NCBI RefSeq assembly: GCF_012844305.1
Contig: NZ_JABANE010000007.1
Coordinates: 62,001 to 126,000 of the forward strand
Origin: Flammeovirga aprica JL-4
Lineage (GTDB): Bacteria; Bacteroidota; Bacteroidia; Cytophagales; Flammeovirgaceae
Length of the DNA stretch: 64,000 bases
Direction: 5' to 3'
The translations under genes and the position numbers were made by a program. Below, piece after piece: positions 51,754-60,120 of the stretch. The notes below the pieces were generated by a model, which was given only the letters and a program-made list of their open reading frames with translations, was not told the DNA's origin and searched no databases. Each line of letters opens with the position of its first letter. Positions within the stretch are counted from its first letter, which is position 1.

Positions 51754-52356
51754 ATGAAGAAAATATTTTTGGCCCTTAGTTTATTAATCGCCTCTTATTC
51801 TGTCTATGGACAAGGTATAATGGTAGCAGGTAAAGTTGGTACAAGTATATCAACAATCAAGACCAATCGCGTCAATGATTTTAACTATAAACCCAATTTC
51901 AATTTTGGTGTTGTAGTAGAAGCAGCAACGAATGACTTGTTTTCATTACAGACAGAGTGCATGTATTCTATGATCAGCTCAAAATCTGAAGGGACAACGG
52001 TTAATTTAAACTATGTAGATTTTCCGATTTTAGCTAAAATCACTTTTGGTAAATCAAAAAGATTTTTCTTCAATGCTGGCCCTATGGTCAGTATTTTAGC
52101 AAGAGCAAAAGAAAAAGGGCCTATTAATATCTTAGACGGTTCATTAAGCACTGCTGAAAATAGTAACGAAAGAGACGGCATGCGTTATCTAAACAACTCT
52201 AATTTCTCAATGGTTTTTGGGATTGGGGCATTGATCGATAACATCATGATTGACTTCAGATACATAACAGGTTTTACTGATATCTCAAGAGCACAAGGAA
52301 ACGATTTATCGGTTTCAAGATTTGACATAACAGTAGCCTACGCATTAGTGTTTTAA
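51754..52356 (+). CDS. Small outer-membrane beta-barrel (porin/PorT-like family)
   Basis: This 200-residue protein has a signal peptide (residues 1-19, ending VYGQ). The mature part has about eight amphipathic strands, with 'MVAGKVGTSISTIKT' at the start, 'VDFPILAKITFG' in the middle and 'RFDITVAYALVF' at the end. This is the pattern of Bacteroidota OMP_b-brl_2/PorT-family barrels. True PorT of the T9SS is longer (about 230-240 residues), so I do not call it PorT. Its place directly after the giant gene makes an accessory role possible, but a terminator of the giant gene and a 200-base gap separate them. Confidence 0.8.
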   Translation: MKKIFLALSLLIASYSVYGQGIMVAGKVGTSISTIKTNRVNDFNYKPNFNFGVVVEAATNDLFSLQTECMYSMISSKSEGTTVNLNYVDFPILAKITFGKSKRFFFNAGPMVSILARAKEKGPINILDGSLSTAENSNERDGMRYLNNSNFSMVFGIGALIDNIMIDFRYITGFTDISRAQGNDLSVSRFDITVAYALVF

Positions 52357-52411
52357 TTCACCCTTTAAAACACAAAACATAAATTACAACCACAATTAAA
52401 TCATATCTAAA

Positions 52412-52456
52412 CTAAGCCAAAATACTTCAATTACTAGGAGGTATTTTGGCTTAGTC
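52412..52456 (+). terminator. Strong hairpin between the barrel gene and ade
   Basis: ACTAAGCCAAAATAC and its exact complement form a 15-pair stem with a 15-base loop. The T run after it is weak (CAATTTTA), so it may be an imperfect terminator or a leader element of ade, whose ATG is 14 bases downstream. The loop and the first right-arm base hold AGGAGG (52437-52442). Confidence 0.6.
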
Positions 52457-52469
52457 AATTTTAGGACCC

Positions 52470-54086
52470 ATGGAAAAAGTAATACAAGGTTATATTGTAG
52501 ATGTTCACGGCAGAGTAATATTTCCAGGAACATTGAAATACAAAGGCAAAAAAATAACTTCTATAAAATACGATGAATCTGCGAAAGGTTCCGGTCAATA
52601 CATTATGCCTGGCTTTGTGGATGCGCACATTCATATTGAAAGTACAATGCTCGCTCCCACCGAATTTGCTAAAATAGCGGTAAGGCACGGCACGGTGGCT
52701 ACAGTTTCTGATCCTCACGAAATAGCCAATGTTTTAGGTGCTGAAGGCGTAAAGTATATGATTGAAGACGGTAAGAAAACCCCTTTCAAATTTAACTTTG
52801 GAGCACCGTCCTGTGTACCTGCCACCAATTTTGAAAGTGCAGGCGACGCTATCGATTCAAAAGGTGTGGAGAAACTGTTGAGAAGTGATGATATAAAATA
52901 CCTTGCTGAAATGATGAACTGGCCGGGTGTTTTACATGGAGATGCTGAAGTAATTAAGAAAATTGACGCTGCTAAAAGGCTGAATAAACCTGTAGACGGC
53001 CACGCTCCTGGACTTAAAGGTAGTGATGCTAGAAAATATGCAAGTGCTGGGATTTCCACCGATCATGAGTGTGTTGAATTAGAAGAAGCGAAAGATAAAT
53101 TAGAGGCCGGGATGAAAATTCAGATCAGAGAAGGCAGTGCCGCTAAAAACTACGAAGCTTTAGCTCCTCTGATCAAAACAGATCCAGAGTCACTAATGTT
53201 CTGTACTGATGATTCTCATCCCCATGAACTGATCAATTATCATATGGATAAGTTTGTCCACCGTTCTATAAAAAATGGAGATGACATTTTTAATGTCATA
53301 AAAATAGCTTCCATCAATACTATTAATCATTATAATTTAGATGTAGGGCAATTAAGAGAAGGTGATGATGCTGATTTTATTATTGTAGATAGTATCACCG
53401 ATTTTAATGTAATAGCTACCTATATTAATGGTGAGAAAGTAGCAGAAAATGGCAAGGAACTTTTTACTACTCCAAAAGCTGAAATCGTCAATAAATTTAA
53501 CTGTAGTAAAAAACACACCTCTTTCTTTGATGTTGAATTCAAAGCTGACGATAAAATAAGATGTATTGTAGCACATGATGGTCAATTAATCACTTCCACA
53601 GAAATTCATGAATACAAGTCATTCAAAGAAAATGACGTGCTCAAAATGACAGTCGTCAACAGGTACAAAGATGCTGAACCTGCCATAGGCTTTATAAAAG
53701 GTTTTGGTTTGACAAGAGGTGCAATAGCATCCACAGTAGCCCATGATTCTCATAACATCGTTGCTGTAGGTACTTCAGATTTTGAAATCTATAAAGCCGT
53801 CAATAAAGTCATAGAAATGAAAGGAGGCATCTGTATTGTCTGTAATGATGAATCCAATTATTTAGAATTACCAATAGCTGGACTGATGACCAACGAAAAT
53901 GGAAAAGCAGTCGCTGAACAGTATGAAAAGTTGCTAGGTAAAGCGGAAGAATATGGTAGTCAATTGCACGATCCTTATATGACCTTATCATTTATGGCAC
54001 TTCTTGTGATCCCACAACTCAAACTAAGTGACAAAGGTTTATTTGATGGATCTACGTTTAATTTTACAGATTTAGTAGTGAAATAA
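52470..54086 (+). CDS. ade: Adenine deaminase
   Basis: This 538-residue amidohydrolase converts adenine to hypoxanthine and ammonia in purine salvage. The metal-binding HxH is H53 and H55 in 'GFVDAHIHIEST'. Other family blocks are 'VSDPHEIANVLG', 'VDGHAPGL', 'STDHECVE' and 'FCTDDSHPHEL'. The C-terminal half with 'VAHDSHNIVAVG' is the domain that separates Ade from dihydroorotase-like proteins. The length is normal (about 540-590). The gene stands alone behind a strong hairpin and is followed by a terminator. Confidence 0.97.
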   Translation: MEKVIQGYIVDVHGRVIFPGTLKYKGKKITSIKYDESAKGSGQYIMPGFVDAHIHIESTMLAPTEFAKIAVRHGTVATVSDPHEIANVLGAEGVKYMIEDGKKTPFKFNFGAPSCVPATNFESAGDAIDSKGVEKLLRSDDIKYLAEMMNWPGVLHGDAEVIKKIDAAKRLNKPVDGHAPGLKGSDARKYASAGISTDHECVELEEAKDKLEAGMKIQIREGSAAKNYEALAPLIKTDPESLMFCTDDSHPHELINYHMDKFVHRSIKNGDDIFNVIKIASINTINHYNLDVGQLREGDDADFIIVDSITDFNVIATYINGEKVAENGKELFTTPKAEIVNKFNCSKKHTSFFDVEFKADDKIRCIVAHDGQLITSTEIHEYKSFKENDVLKMTVVNRYKDAEPAIGFIKGFGLTRGAIASTVAHDSHNIVAVGTSDFEIYKAVNKVIEMKGGICIVCNDESNYLELPIAGLMTNENGKAVAEQYEKLLGKAEEYGSQLHDPYMTLSFMALLVIPQLKLSDKGLFDGSTFNFTDLVVK

Positions 54087-54105
54087 TCACGCTATCACAA
54101 TTGAA

Positions 54106-54142
54106 GAATAAGAGGTTTAGAAAATAAGCCTCTTATTTTTTT
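54106..54142 (+). terminator. ade terminator
   Basis: AATAAGAGG and CCTCTTATT form the outer stem of a hairpin followed by T7, about 20 bases after the ade stop codon. Confidence 0.85.
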
Positions 54143-54375
54143 GTCCATTTTTAAAATTTAGAAGAAAAACAGAGCTCATTTCCCTTAATAAATGATAACA
54201 ACAAAAAGATAAACGAAGGTAGACATAAAGATTGACAAACCGCATTTATTGCATTCAATCGCTCAAAAAAGGGGATTTTTAGCCTGGATTCATAAAAACA
54301 TAAATTTTTATTCAAAAATAAATTATTGTTTTCCAACCTGTTAAAAAAATATTACAAAAAACTTTATTTTTTCTT
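54143..54375. other. Intergenic region without recognisable content
   Basis: This AT-rich stretch lies between the ade terminator and the tRNA promoter. I see no ORF of gene quality, no RNA structure and no repeat that I can support. Confidence 0.4.
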
Positions 54376-54407
54376 TTGCATAGTTCGAAAACAATCTGCT
54401 ATATTTG
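54376..54407 (+). promoter_or_regulatory. tRNA promoter (TTG-N21-TATATTTG)
   Basis: TTG at 54376-54378 and TATATTTG at 54400-54407 are 21 bases apart, a textbook Bacteroidota promoter. The tRNA starts 22 bases after the -7 box. Confidence 0.75.
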
Positions 54408-54428
54408 CAACGCTTTCAAGGAAAAGCA

Positions 54429-54502
54429 GCTCCCATAGCTCAGTTGGTTAGAGCATCTGACTCATAATCAGAGGGTCACAGGTTCGAGCCCTGTTGGGAG
54501 CA
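54429..54502 (+). tRNA. tRNA-Met (anticodon CAU)
   Basis: The 74-base cloverleaf is complete. The 7-pair acceptor stem is GCTCCCA with TGGGAGC, and the D stem is GCTC/GAGC. The anticodon stem TCTGA/TCAGA has loop CTCATAA (anticodon at 54463-54465), and the T arm is ACAGG-TTCGAGC-CCTGT. The discriminator base is A and CCA is not encoded. The first pair is G-C and the anticodon stem lacks three G-C pairs, so it is not the initiator. A lysidine-modified tRNA-Ile also has CAU; the variable and T arms (GGTCACAGG) look like elongator Met. Confidence 0.93.
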
Positions 54503-54510
54503 CTTAATGG

Positions 54511-54541
54511 GGCTAACAATTGTATTGTTAGCCTTTTTTTT
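54511..54541 (+). terminator. tRNA terminator
   Basis: GGCTAACAAT and ATTGTTAGCC form a perfect 10-pair stem with a 3-base loop, followed by T8. Confidence 0.95.
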
Positions 54542-54683
54542 GCTTTGTAGAAAATAGATTAGTTATTTAATTCTAATTTATACTGAATATGTCGATTTTA
54601 TTTACTAAAATTGCATCTTGCATAGTATCTATAATGCATACAGGAAAAAATTTAATGTCAACACTTTAGTTTTACCAATCCCT

Positions 54684-55475
54684 ATGGAGAATACCGTCGC
54701 CCAAAGAATCGAGGCGCTTTCGAAAGTACAACAAATCGACAGCGAACTAGATGCAATCCGCAAATTACGCGGCGACTTGCCGGAAGAAGTTCAAGACTTA
54801 GAGGATGAAATCGTACGTTTTGAAACTCGTATCGATAACCTTAATGCAGATCTTGGTAGCACAGAGGCAAATATTGAACAATTAAAAGGTAAAATTCAAG
54901 ATTTCAAGAAGCGTATTACTTATCTTGAGGAGCAACAAATGAATGTTAGAAATAACAGAGAATTTGATGCAATCAACAAAGAGATGGAGATGCTTGATCT
55001 TGATATACAAGTTGCACAAAAGAAAATTCGTGATAACGAAGCTGACGGCAAAGTGAAGCGTGATAAAATCGTTAATACGAAAGAAGCTTTAGAAGAACGT
55101 AGAAAAGATCTACAAGCTAAGAAAGCTGAACTTGACGAAATCATGGCGGAAAGTGAAGTGGACGAGCAAAAGCTTCTGAAGCAACGTGATAAAGCAACGA
55201 AACATCTTGATGATAGATTATTAAGATCATATAATAAGATTAGAGAAAATTCTTCAAACGGATTAGCTGTAGTATCTGTGAAAAGAGGTGCTTGTGGTGG
55301 TTGTTTCGCAACTGTTCCTCCACAACGTCAAGCAGATATTCGTGAGAAAAAGAAGCTTATCGTTTGTGAGCACTGTGGTAGAGTTCTTACTGAAGTAGAA
55401 GTAATCGAGGAAGTGGAAGCTGCTCCTAAGAGACGTTCTACAAGAGGTAGAAAAGCTACGGCTAAGAAAAAGTAA
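54684..55475 (+). CDS. Coiled-coil protein with C4 zinc ribbon (CT398/zf-RING_7 type)
   Basis: From the ATG at 54684 the protein has 263 residues; an ATG at 54618 would add a 22-residue tail unlike the family. Residues about 10-190 form a long antiparallel coiled coil. The C-terminal zinc ribbon has C204, C207, C228 and C231 ('GACGGCFATVPP', 'VCEHCGRVL'), followed by a basic tail rich in Lys, Arg and Thr. The family (DUF164/CT398-like, zf-RING_7) is widespread in bacteria and its role is not settled; proposed links are to nucleic acid binding and sigma-54 or secretion factors. It is monocistronic. Confidence 0.9.
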   Translation: MENTVAQRIEALSKVQQIDSELDAIRKLRGDLPEEVQDLEDEIVRFETRIDNLNADLGSTEANIEQLKGKIQDFKKRITYLEEQQMNVRNNREFDAINKEMEMLDLDIQVAQKKIRDNEADGKVKRDKIVNTKEALEERRKDLQAKKAELDEIMAESEVDEQKLLKQRDKATKHLDDRLLRSYNKIRENSSNGLAVVSVKRGACGGCFATVPPQRQADIREKKKLIVCEHCGRVLTEVEVIEEVEAAPKRRSTRGRKATAKKK

Positions 55476-55493
55476 TTTAATTACTGATAAAAA

Positions 55494-55524
55494 TAGCCCG
55501 ATAATGAACTATCGGGCTTTTTTG
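55494..55524 (+). terminator. Terminator of the zinc-ribbon gene
   Basis: AGCCCGATA and TATCGGGCT form a 9-pair GC-rich stem followed by T6. Confidence 0.92.
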
Positions 55525-55558
55525 TGTTTTATAACATCACCTCTATTTTATTATTACT

Positions 55559-56170
55559 ATGAAGATCATTTGTATCGGTCGTAATTATGTAGATCACATT
55601 GAGGAACTAAACAACGAGCGACCAACTCAGCCCGTTATTTTCTCAAAACCTGACACTGCTGTTTTAAGAAACAATGCTCCCTTCTATTTTCCTGAGTTTT
55701 CTGAAGACATTCATCATGAGGTAGAACTTGTGGTAAAAATCTGTAAGGAAGGAAAATATATTCAGGAGAAATTCGCTCATCGCTATTATGACGAAGTGGG
55801 GCTAGGTATTGACTTCACAGCAAGAGATGTTCAAAACAAATTAAAAGAGAAAGGTCTACCATGGGATCTTGCAAAAGGTTTTAATGGCAGTGCCCCTATT
55901 TCTTCTTTTCAGCCTATTTCTAATTTCAAATCCATTCAAGACATCAATTTCAGTGTAAAACTGAATGGAGAAGAAAAACAAAATGGCAACTCAAAAATGA
56001 TGCTTTGGAATGTAGACGAAATCATTTCATTCATCTCTAAATATATTACTTTAAGAAAAGGTGACCTTATTTTTACAGGTACTCCAAAAGGCGTATCTCC
56101 AGTGAAAATTGGCGACCGTATTGAAGGTTTTATCGAAGACCAGAAATTATTGGACTTCGAAGTTAAATAG
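55559..56170 (+). CDS. Fumarylacetoacetate hydrolase family protein (acylpyruvase-like)
   Basis: This 203-residue enzyme is of the short FAHD1 type, which hydrolyses acylpyruvates or decarboxylates oxaloacetate. The divalent metal site is complete: E54 and E56 in 'HHEVELVV' and D85 in 'GIDFTARDV'. The closing block 'GDLIFTGTPKGVSPVKIGD' is typical. The protein is cytosolic. It leads a three-gene operon with the lipoprotein hydrolase (9-base gap) and the methyltransferase (13-base gap). The members do not share an obvious pathway, and the substrate is not determined. Confidence 0.92.
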   Translation: MKIICIGRNYVDHIEELNNERPTQPVIFSKPDTAVLRNNAPFYFPEFSEDIHHEVELVVKICKEGKYIQEKFAHRYYDEVGLGIDFTARDVQNKLKEKGLPWDLAKGFNGSAPISSFQPISNFKSIQDINFSVKLNGEEKQNGNSKMMLWNVDEIISFISKYITLRKGDLIFTGTPKGVSPVKIGDRIEGFIEDQKLLDFEVK

Positions 56171-56179
56171 TATTTCTTT

Positions 56180-57343
56180 TTGGTACGTAATTTAAATCAA
56201 TTCTTCCTTTCCTTATTCTGTTTTTGGATTGCTTTGGGATGTCAAAAACAACAACAAGAGGAAAAGGAAGAAAACTTAGTAGATAATAATAACAGCATTG
56301 ACATAGATTCTTTATCTGTGGAAGAATTAGAACACTTCCATCATATTTTTGACTCCACTTTTACCAAACTCTATAAGACTAGAAGGTTTAATGGTGTGGT
56401 CTTAGGAGGAAAAAACCAACAGATAGTCTATCAAAAAGCTTTTGGATATAGAGATATCAGAAGAAGAACAAAATTGAAGGAGGATGACATTTTTCAATTA
56501 GCTTCTGTCTCAAAGCAATTTACAGCAAGTGCTATTTTAATGCTAGAGCAAGATTCTCTATTATCTGTCAATGACTCTATTAATAAATTCTTTCCCGAGT
56601 TCCCCTATCCAGGTATCACAATTAAGATGCTTCTTGATCATAGATCAGGGCTTCCTAATTACATCTATTTGATGGATAGAGAATTGAAAGACAAGCACAC
56701 GCCCATTGATAATCAATTGTGTGTGGATTACATGTACGAGCATCAACCAGGAAAATACGGCTCTCCTGATGGAAGATTCAAATACTCCAATTCCGGCTAT
56801 ATGCTTTTAGCTTCAATTGTCGAAAAAGTAACAGATTCCCCCTTCTCTACCTTTTTGGAGGAAAGAATTTTCACACCTTTACACATGGATTCTACTTTTA
56901 CATTTGATCCTGTAAAAGTACAACAAGAAAATATTCCTTTGGGGCATACTGGCAGAGGAAGAAAATACGAAGAATACATGTTGGATGGCGTTTTGGGAGA
57001 TAAAAGTGTATATTCAAATGTTGAAGATCTTTTCAAATGGCATAAAGCACTCTTAAGAGATTCATTACTCAGTGCTGAGAGTAAAGAAAAAGCTTTTACT
57101 TTCCATAGCCCTAAACGAAAAGGTAAATACAATTACGGTTACGGATGGAGATTATTTAAACCTTCTGATGGAACAAAAGTTGTATATCATGGTGGTTGGT
57201 GGAGAGGTTATTCTACCCTCTTTGTCCATTACCCTGAATCAGAAGCATTTTTAATTATACTAACAAACAGAGTCAACCACTCTTTTGTCAATACGAATCA
57301 TGTTTTTGATGTTTTAGAGATTCCAGAATTTAGAAGAAGATAA
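56180..57343 (+). CDS. Serine hydrolase lipoprotein (class C beta-lactamase / AmpH-like fold)
   Basis: This 387-residue protein apparently starts at TTG (56180), because no ATG precedes the signal sequence. The signal ends ALGC with C21 as the lipidated residue. The class C beta-lactamase fold has SxxK at S109-K112 ('ASVSKQF'), YSN at Y202-N204 and a late HxG-type motif 'YHGGWWRGY'. Proteins of this group are penicillin-binding-like D-peptidases or esterases, and true beta-lactamase activity is not implied. It is likely anchored to the envelope. It is the second gene of the operon. Confidence 0.9.
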   Translation: MVRNLNQFFLSLFCFWIALGCQKQQQEEKEENLVDNNNSIDIDSLSVEELEHFHHIFDSTFTKLYKTRRFNGVVLGGKNQQIVYQKAFGYRDIRRRTKLKEDDIFQLASVSKQFTASAILMLEQDSLLSVNDSINKFFPEFPYPGITIKMLLDHRSGLPNYIYLMDRELKDKHTPIDNQLCVDYMYEHQPGKYGSPDGRFKYSNSGYMLLASIVEKVTDSPFSTFLEERIFTPLHMDSTFTFDPVKVQQENIPLGHTGRGRKYEEYMLDGVLGDKSVYSNVEDLFKWHKALLRDSLLSAESKEKAFTFHSPKRKGKYNYGYGWRLFKPSDGTKVVYHGGWWRGYSTLFVHYPESEAFLIILTNRVNHSFVNTNHVFDVLEIPEFRRR

Positions 57344-57356
57344 ATTATTTAAGCTA

Positions 57357-58106
57357 GTGAATAAGCGTTGGAGTAAAGAAGTTCGTGCATTATTGCAAAA
57401 GAAAAAACGTAAAGAAACAAACCGTTTTATAGTTGAAGGTTATAAAAATTTAGAAGAGCTTTTTAGGTCAGACTTAAAAATCCATGCTCTTTTTTATACT
57501 GAAAAGCTTGATCCTTTGCTAGATGAGACGTTAAAAAGCAGTATTCCAGTTGTGGAACCTACTACACCTGAACTACTTAAACAAAACGGCAACCTACAAA
57601 CCAACGACACAGGACTAGCTGTTGTTGAAATCCCTTCTTACTCACTGCCTTCAGTTCAGGGTTTTCCTAACTTCTGTTTAGCATTAGATGATGTCCGTGA
57701 CCCAGGCAATCTTGGTACTATTCTAAGAGTCGCTGACTGGTACGACATCAAACATATTTTCTTATCTAAACAGTGTACTGATACTTTCTCGCCAAAAGTT
57801 GTCGCTTCAACCATGGGTGCTTTCAGTAGAATTCAAACCCATATTGTTGACTTACCCGCTACTTTGCAGGAATATAAAAATGAGGGAATTCAAATCATAG
57901 GTGCCGATATGGACGGCAAAGATATTCATCAATTTATACCTGATCAGAAATCAATTATGGTCATGGGAAGTGAATCTCACGGCATTAGTGATGATGTTCA
58001 TAAAATTCTATCTACCAAAATCACAATTCCAAAATACGGAGAAGCAGAATCTTTGAATGTTGCAATTGCAACTGCGATCATCTGCGACAATATCAAACGT
58101 GTTTGA
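57357..58106 (+). CDS. SpoU/TrmH-family RNA 2'-O-methyltransferase
   Basis: This 249-residue enzyme starts at GTG (57357). An N-terminal substrate-binding domain ('RFIVEGYKNLEELF') is followed by the SPOUT domain. The knot motifs are 'DDVRDPGNLGTILRVAD', 'MGSESHGIS' and 'IPKYGEAESLNVAIATAI', which bind S-adenosylmethionine. Such enzymes methylate the 2'-OH of rRNA (RlmB-like) or tRNA. The exact target cannot be told, although the length and N-terminus favour the rRNA group. It is the last gene of the operon, and no clear terminator follows. Confidence 0.93.
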   Translation: MNKRWSKEVRALLQKKKRKETNRFIVEGYKNLEELFRSDLKIHALFYTEKLDPLLDETLKSSIPVVEPTTPELLKQNGNLQTNDTGLAVVEIPSYSLPSVQGFPNFCLALDDVRDPGNLGTILRVADWYDIKHIFLSKQCTDTFSPKVVASTMGAFSRIQTHIVDLPATLQEYKNEGIQIIGADMDGKDIHQFIPDQKSIMVMGSESHGISDDVHKILSTKITIPKYGEAESLNVAIATAIICDNIKRV

Positions 58107-58185
58107 CATTTATTGTGAATTTGAAATGAATCATTTAAGGTACGATTCATGTTAATAGTATAGAAATTACCTAAAAATATAAAAT

Positions 58186-59001
58186 ATGAACATCAGATAC
58201 TTTATCACCATTACTAATCACGCACCAAATTTTGAAAACACAAATATTGTTTCATTCGCTCCCACTGGCAATAACAGCATAGCCACTTGGGTGAAATTGG
58301 ATAAAGATTTTAAATGGGTAGATAAAGTATTAAAAATCAATACTGATGTTTGTTTGTATACCAATGAGGAGATTTCATTAGAAACTGCAGCACATTGGGT
58401 ATTAGCAGAATCAAAAATTATGGAGAAATTTATCTGGAAAGACACCGTGGCTTATTCTCGTACAGAATTAATAAGCATGGCCAACCTTGATGATAAATTA
58501 GCATGGAAGGATGTCGCTTTTGCTGACCGTCTGATTTTTGATGAAAAATACCCAAGCAATTATCACTTCGCCAAAAAAGTAAATCCTCTTGCACTTTCTA
58601 TAGATAAAAACATCAATAGAATGTTGAAAAAGGCAGATAAGTCAATTCTTATTGAAAAAATTAATGACGAGCTCAATTTCTTTATTATTCCTTTAGAAGA
58701 AAGTGTACAATTAGAAGAGTTACTGCATGTCATGAATAATCTGCTGATTGGCGGTCAAGATGATATTTATAAACTTGAAGCCAGATTTCAAGAAGAACAG
58801 CATATTATAGGTCTTAAAAAAGTAGGACAGAGAATCATTCATAATATTAATATTTCCAACACAAAAACGGGAAATTATATCTTCGGGGTGATCAATGCCA
58901 ACGAGCATAAAACAAAGACACTATTAGATTTTGCTTTTGAAGATTTAGAGGAAGTCTCTATGCATATACATCAAATCATTGATGAATCATTAAATCAGTA
59001 A
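58186..59001 (+). CDS. Conserved-looking protein of unknown function
   Basis: This 271-residue protein has no signal peptide and no membrane segment. It is mixed alpha/beta and rich in Ile, Asn and Lys, with 'HWVLAESKIMEKFIWKDTVAYSRTEL' and 'VIEKINDELNFFIIPLEE'-type stretches. It contains two cysteine-free halves joined near residue 150. I do not recognise a family. It lies 79 bases after the methyltransferase on the same strand and may be transcribed with it, because I found no terminator between them. Confidence 0.6.
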   Translation: MNIRYFITITNHAPNFENTNIVSFAPTGNNSIATWVKLDKDFKWVDKVLKINTDVCLYTNEEISLETAAHWVLAESKIMEKFIWKDTVAYSRTELISMANLDDKLAWKDVAFADRLIFDEKYPSNYHFAKKVNPLALSIDKNINRMLKKADKSILIEKINDELNFFIIPLEESVQLEELLHVMNNLLIGGQDDIYKLEARFQEEQHIIGLKKVGQRIIHNINISNTKTGNYIFGVINANEHKTKTLLDFAFEDLEEVSMHIHQIIDESLNQ

Positions 59002-59061
59002 GAGATGTTTCAAACATACTCTAAAAGAATGCAGGTCACTATGATGCAAAACTATTTCGTG

Positions 59062-59069
59062 TATATTTG
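59062..59069 (+). promoter_or_regulatory. -7 promoter box for murQ
   Basis: TATATTTG matches TAnnTTTG and lies 58 bases before the murQ ATG. No TTG is visible at -33. Confidence 0.5.
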
Positions 59070-59127
59070 TAGCATACTATAACTACAAACAGTCATTTCT
59101 TTAACAGAAGTACAACACTTTAGAATA

Positions 59128-59931
59128 ATGATTACAGAATCATCCTCGAATTATAATGACCTCGAAAAGATGGATGTAAATACACTTTTACATAGCATCA
59201 ATAACGAAGATAAAACGGTTCCTTTAGCTGTAGAAAAAGCAATCCCACAAATTGAAGTTTTAGTAAAAGAGATTGTCCCGCGTATGAAAAAAGGCGGTCG
59301 TTTGTTTTATATAGGAGCAGGCACTAGTGGACGATTAGGTGTGGTGGATGCCTCAGAATGCCCTCCTACTTTCGGCGTTTCATTTGATTTAGTAGTCGGC
59401 TTGATTGCTGGCGGTGACGGTGCTATTCGAAAGGCGGTTGAACATGCTGAAGATGATGCTCAACAAGCTTGGGTGGATCTAAATAATGTAAATATTTCAG
59501 AAAACGATACTTTAATAGGCATTGCCGCTTCAGGAAGAACACCTTATGTGATTGGTGGTCTTGAAAAGGCTAATGAAAATAATATTCTTACAGGTTGCAT
59601 TGTCTGCAATCCTGATAGCAAAATGGCTGAAGTGGCACAATTTCCTGTGGAGGCAATTGTGGGTCCTGAATTTGTAACAGGAAGCACTCGTATGAAAGCC
59701 GGTACAGCTCAAAAGCTCATCCTTAATATGATTTCTACCTCAGTAATGATCCAACTTGGAAAAGTGGTGGGCAATAAAATGGTAGATATGCAATTGACCA
59801 ATCATAAGCTTGAAGAAAGAGCTGTAAGAATGGTAATGGATGAAATAAATGTTGAAAGAGAAGTTGCTCAAGAACTACTCCGTAAATACCCTTCTGTAAG
59901 ACAAGCGACAGACGCTTACAGAAACAAATAG
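59128..59931 (+). CDS. murQ: N-acetylmuramic acid 6-phosphate etherase
   Basis: This 267-residue SIS-domain lyase cleaves the lactyl ether of MurNAc-6-phosphate to give GlcNAc-6-phosphate and lactate in cell-wall recycling. The sugar-phosphate loop is 'YIGAGTSGRLG' (61-71). The catalytic acid E77 is in 'ASECPPT', with E108 in 'HAEDD'. 'GPEFVTGSTRMKAGTAQK' completes the SIS site. It is slightly shorter than E. coli MurQ (298), as in other Bacteroidota. No anmK, murP or murK gene is adjacent, so the supply of MurNAc-6-P is encoded elsewhere. Confidence 0.96.
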   Translation: MITESSSNYNDLEKMDVNTLLHSINNEDKTVPLAVEKAIPQIEVLVKEIVPRMKKGGRLFYIGAGTSGRLGVVDASECPPTFGVSFDLVVGLIAGGDGAIRKAVEHAEDDAQQAWVDLNNVNISENDTLIGIAASGRTPYVIGGLEKANENNILTGCIVCNPDSKMAEVAQFPVEAIVGPEFVTGSTRMKAGTAQKLILNMISTSVMIQLGKVVGNKMVDMQLTNHKLEERAVRMVMDEINVEREVAQELLRKYPSVRQATDAYRNK

Positions 59932-60120
59932 TAATGTACTTCAACATAAACTTTGTTTTTCATTTTACCCATTTTGATAAAACATCACCTCAAAATTGGT
60001 TACGGTGTATAAATAAAAGTTATATTAGGAGAAGTAAGTCTAGGTCTAGCTTAAGTAAGTATAAGAATTTTTTCTCTTGATACTTTATGATTGATTTTTT
60101 AAACAAGAAAAATATTTATT

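Noticed and set aside
54429..54502. Initiator tRNA-fMet
   Set aside because: The first acceptor pair is G-C instead of a mismatch, and the anticodon stem lacks the three consecutive G-C pairs.
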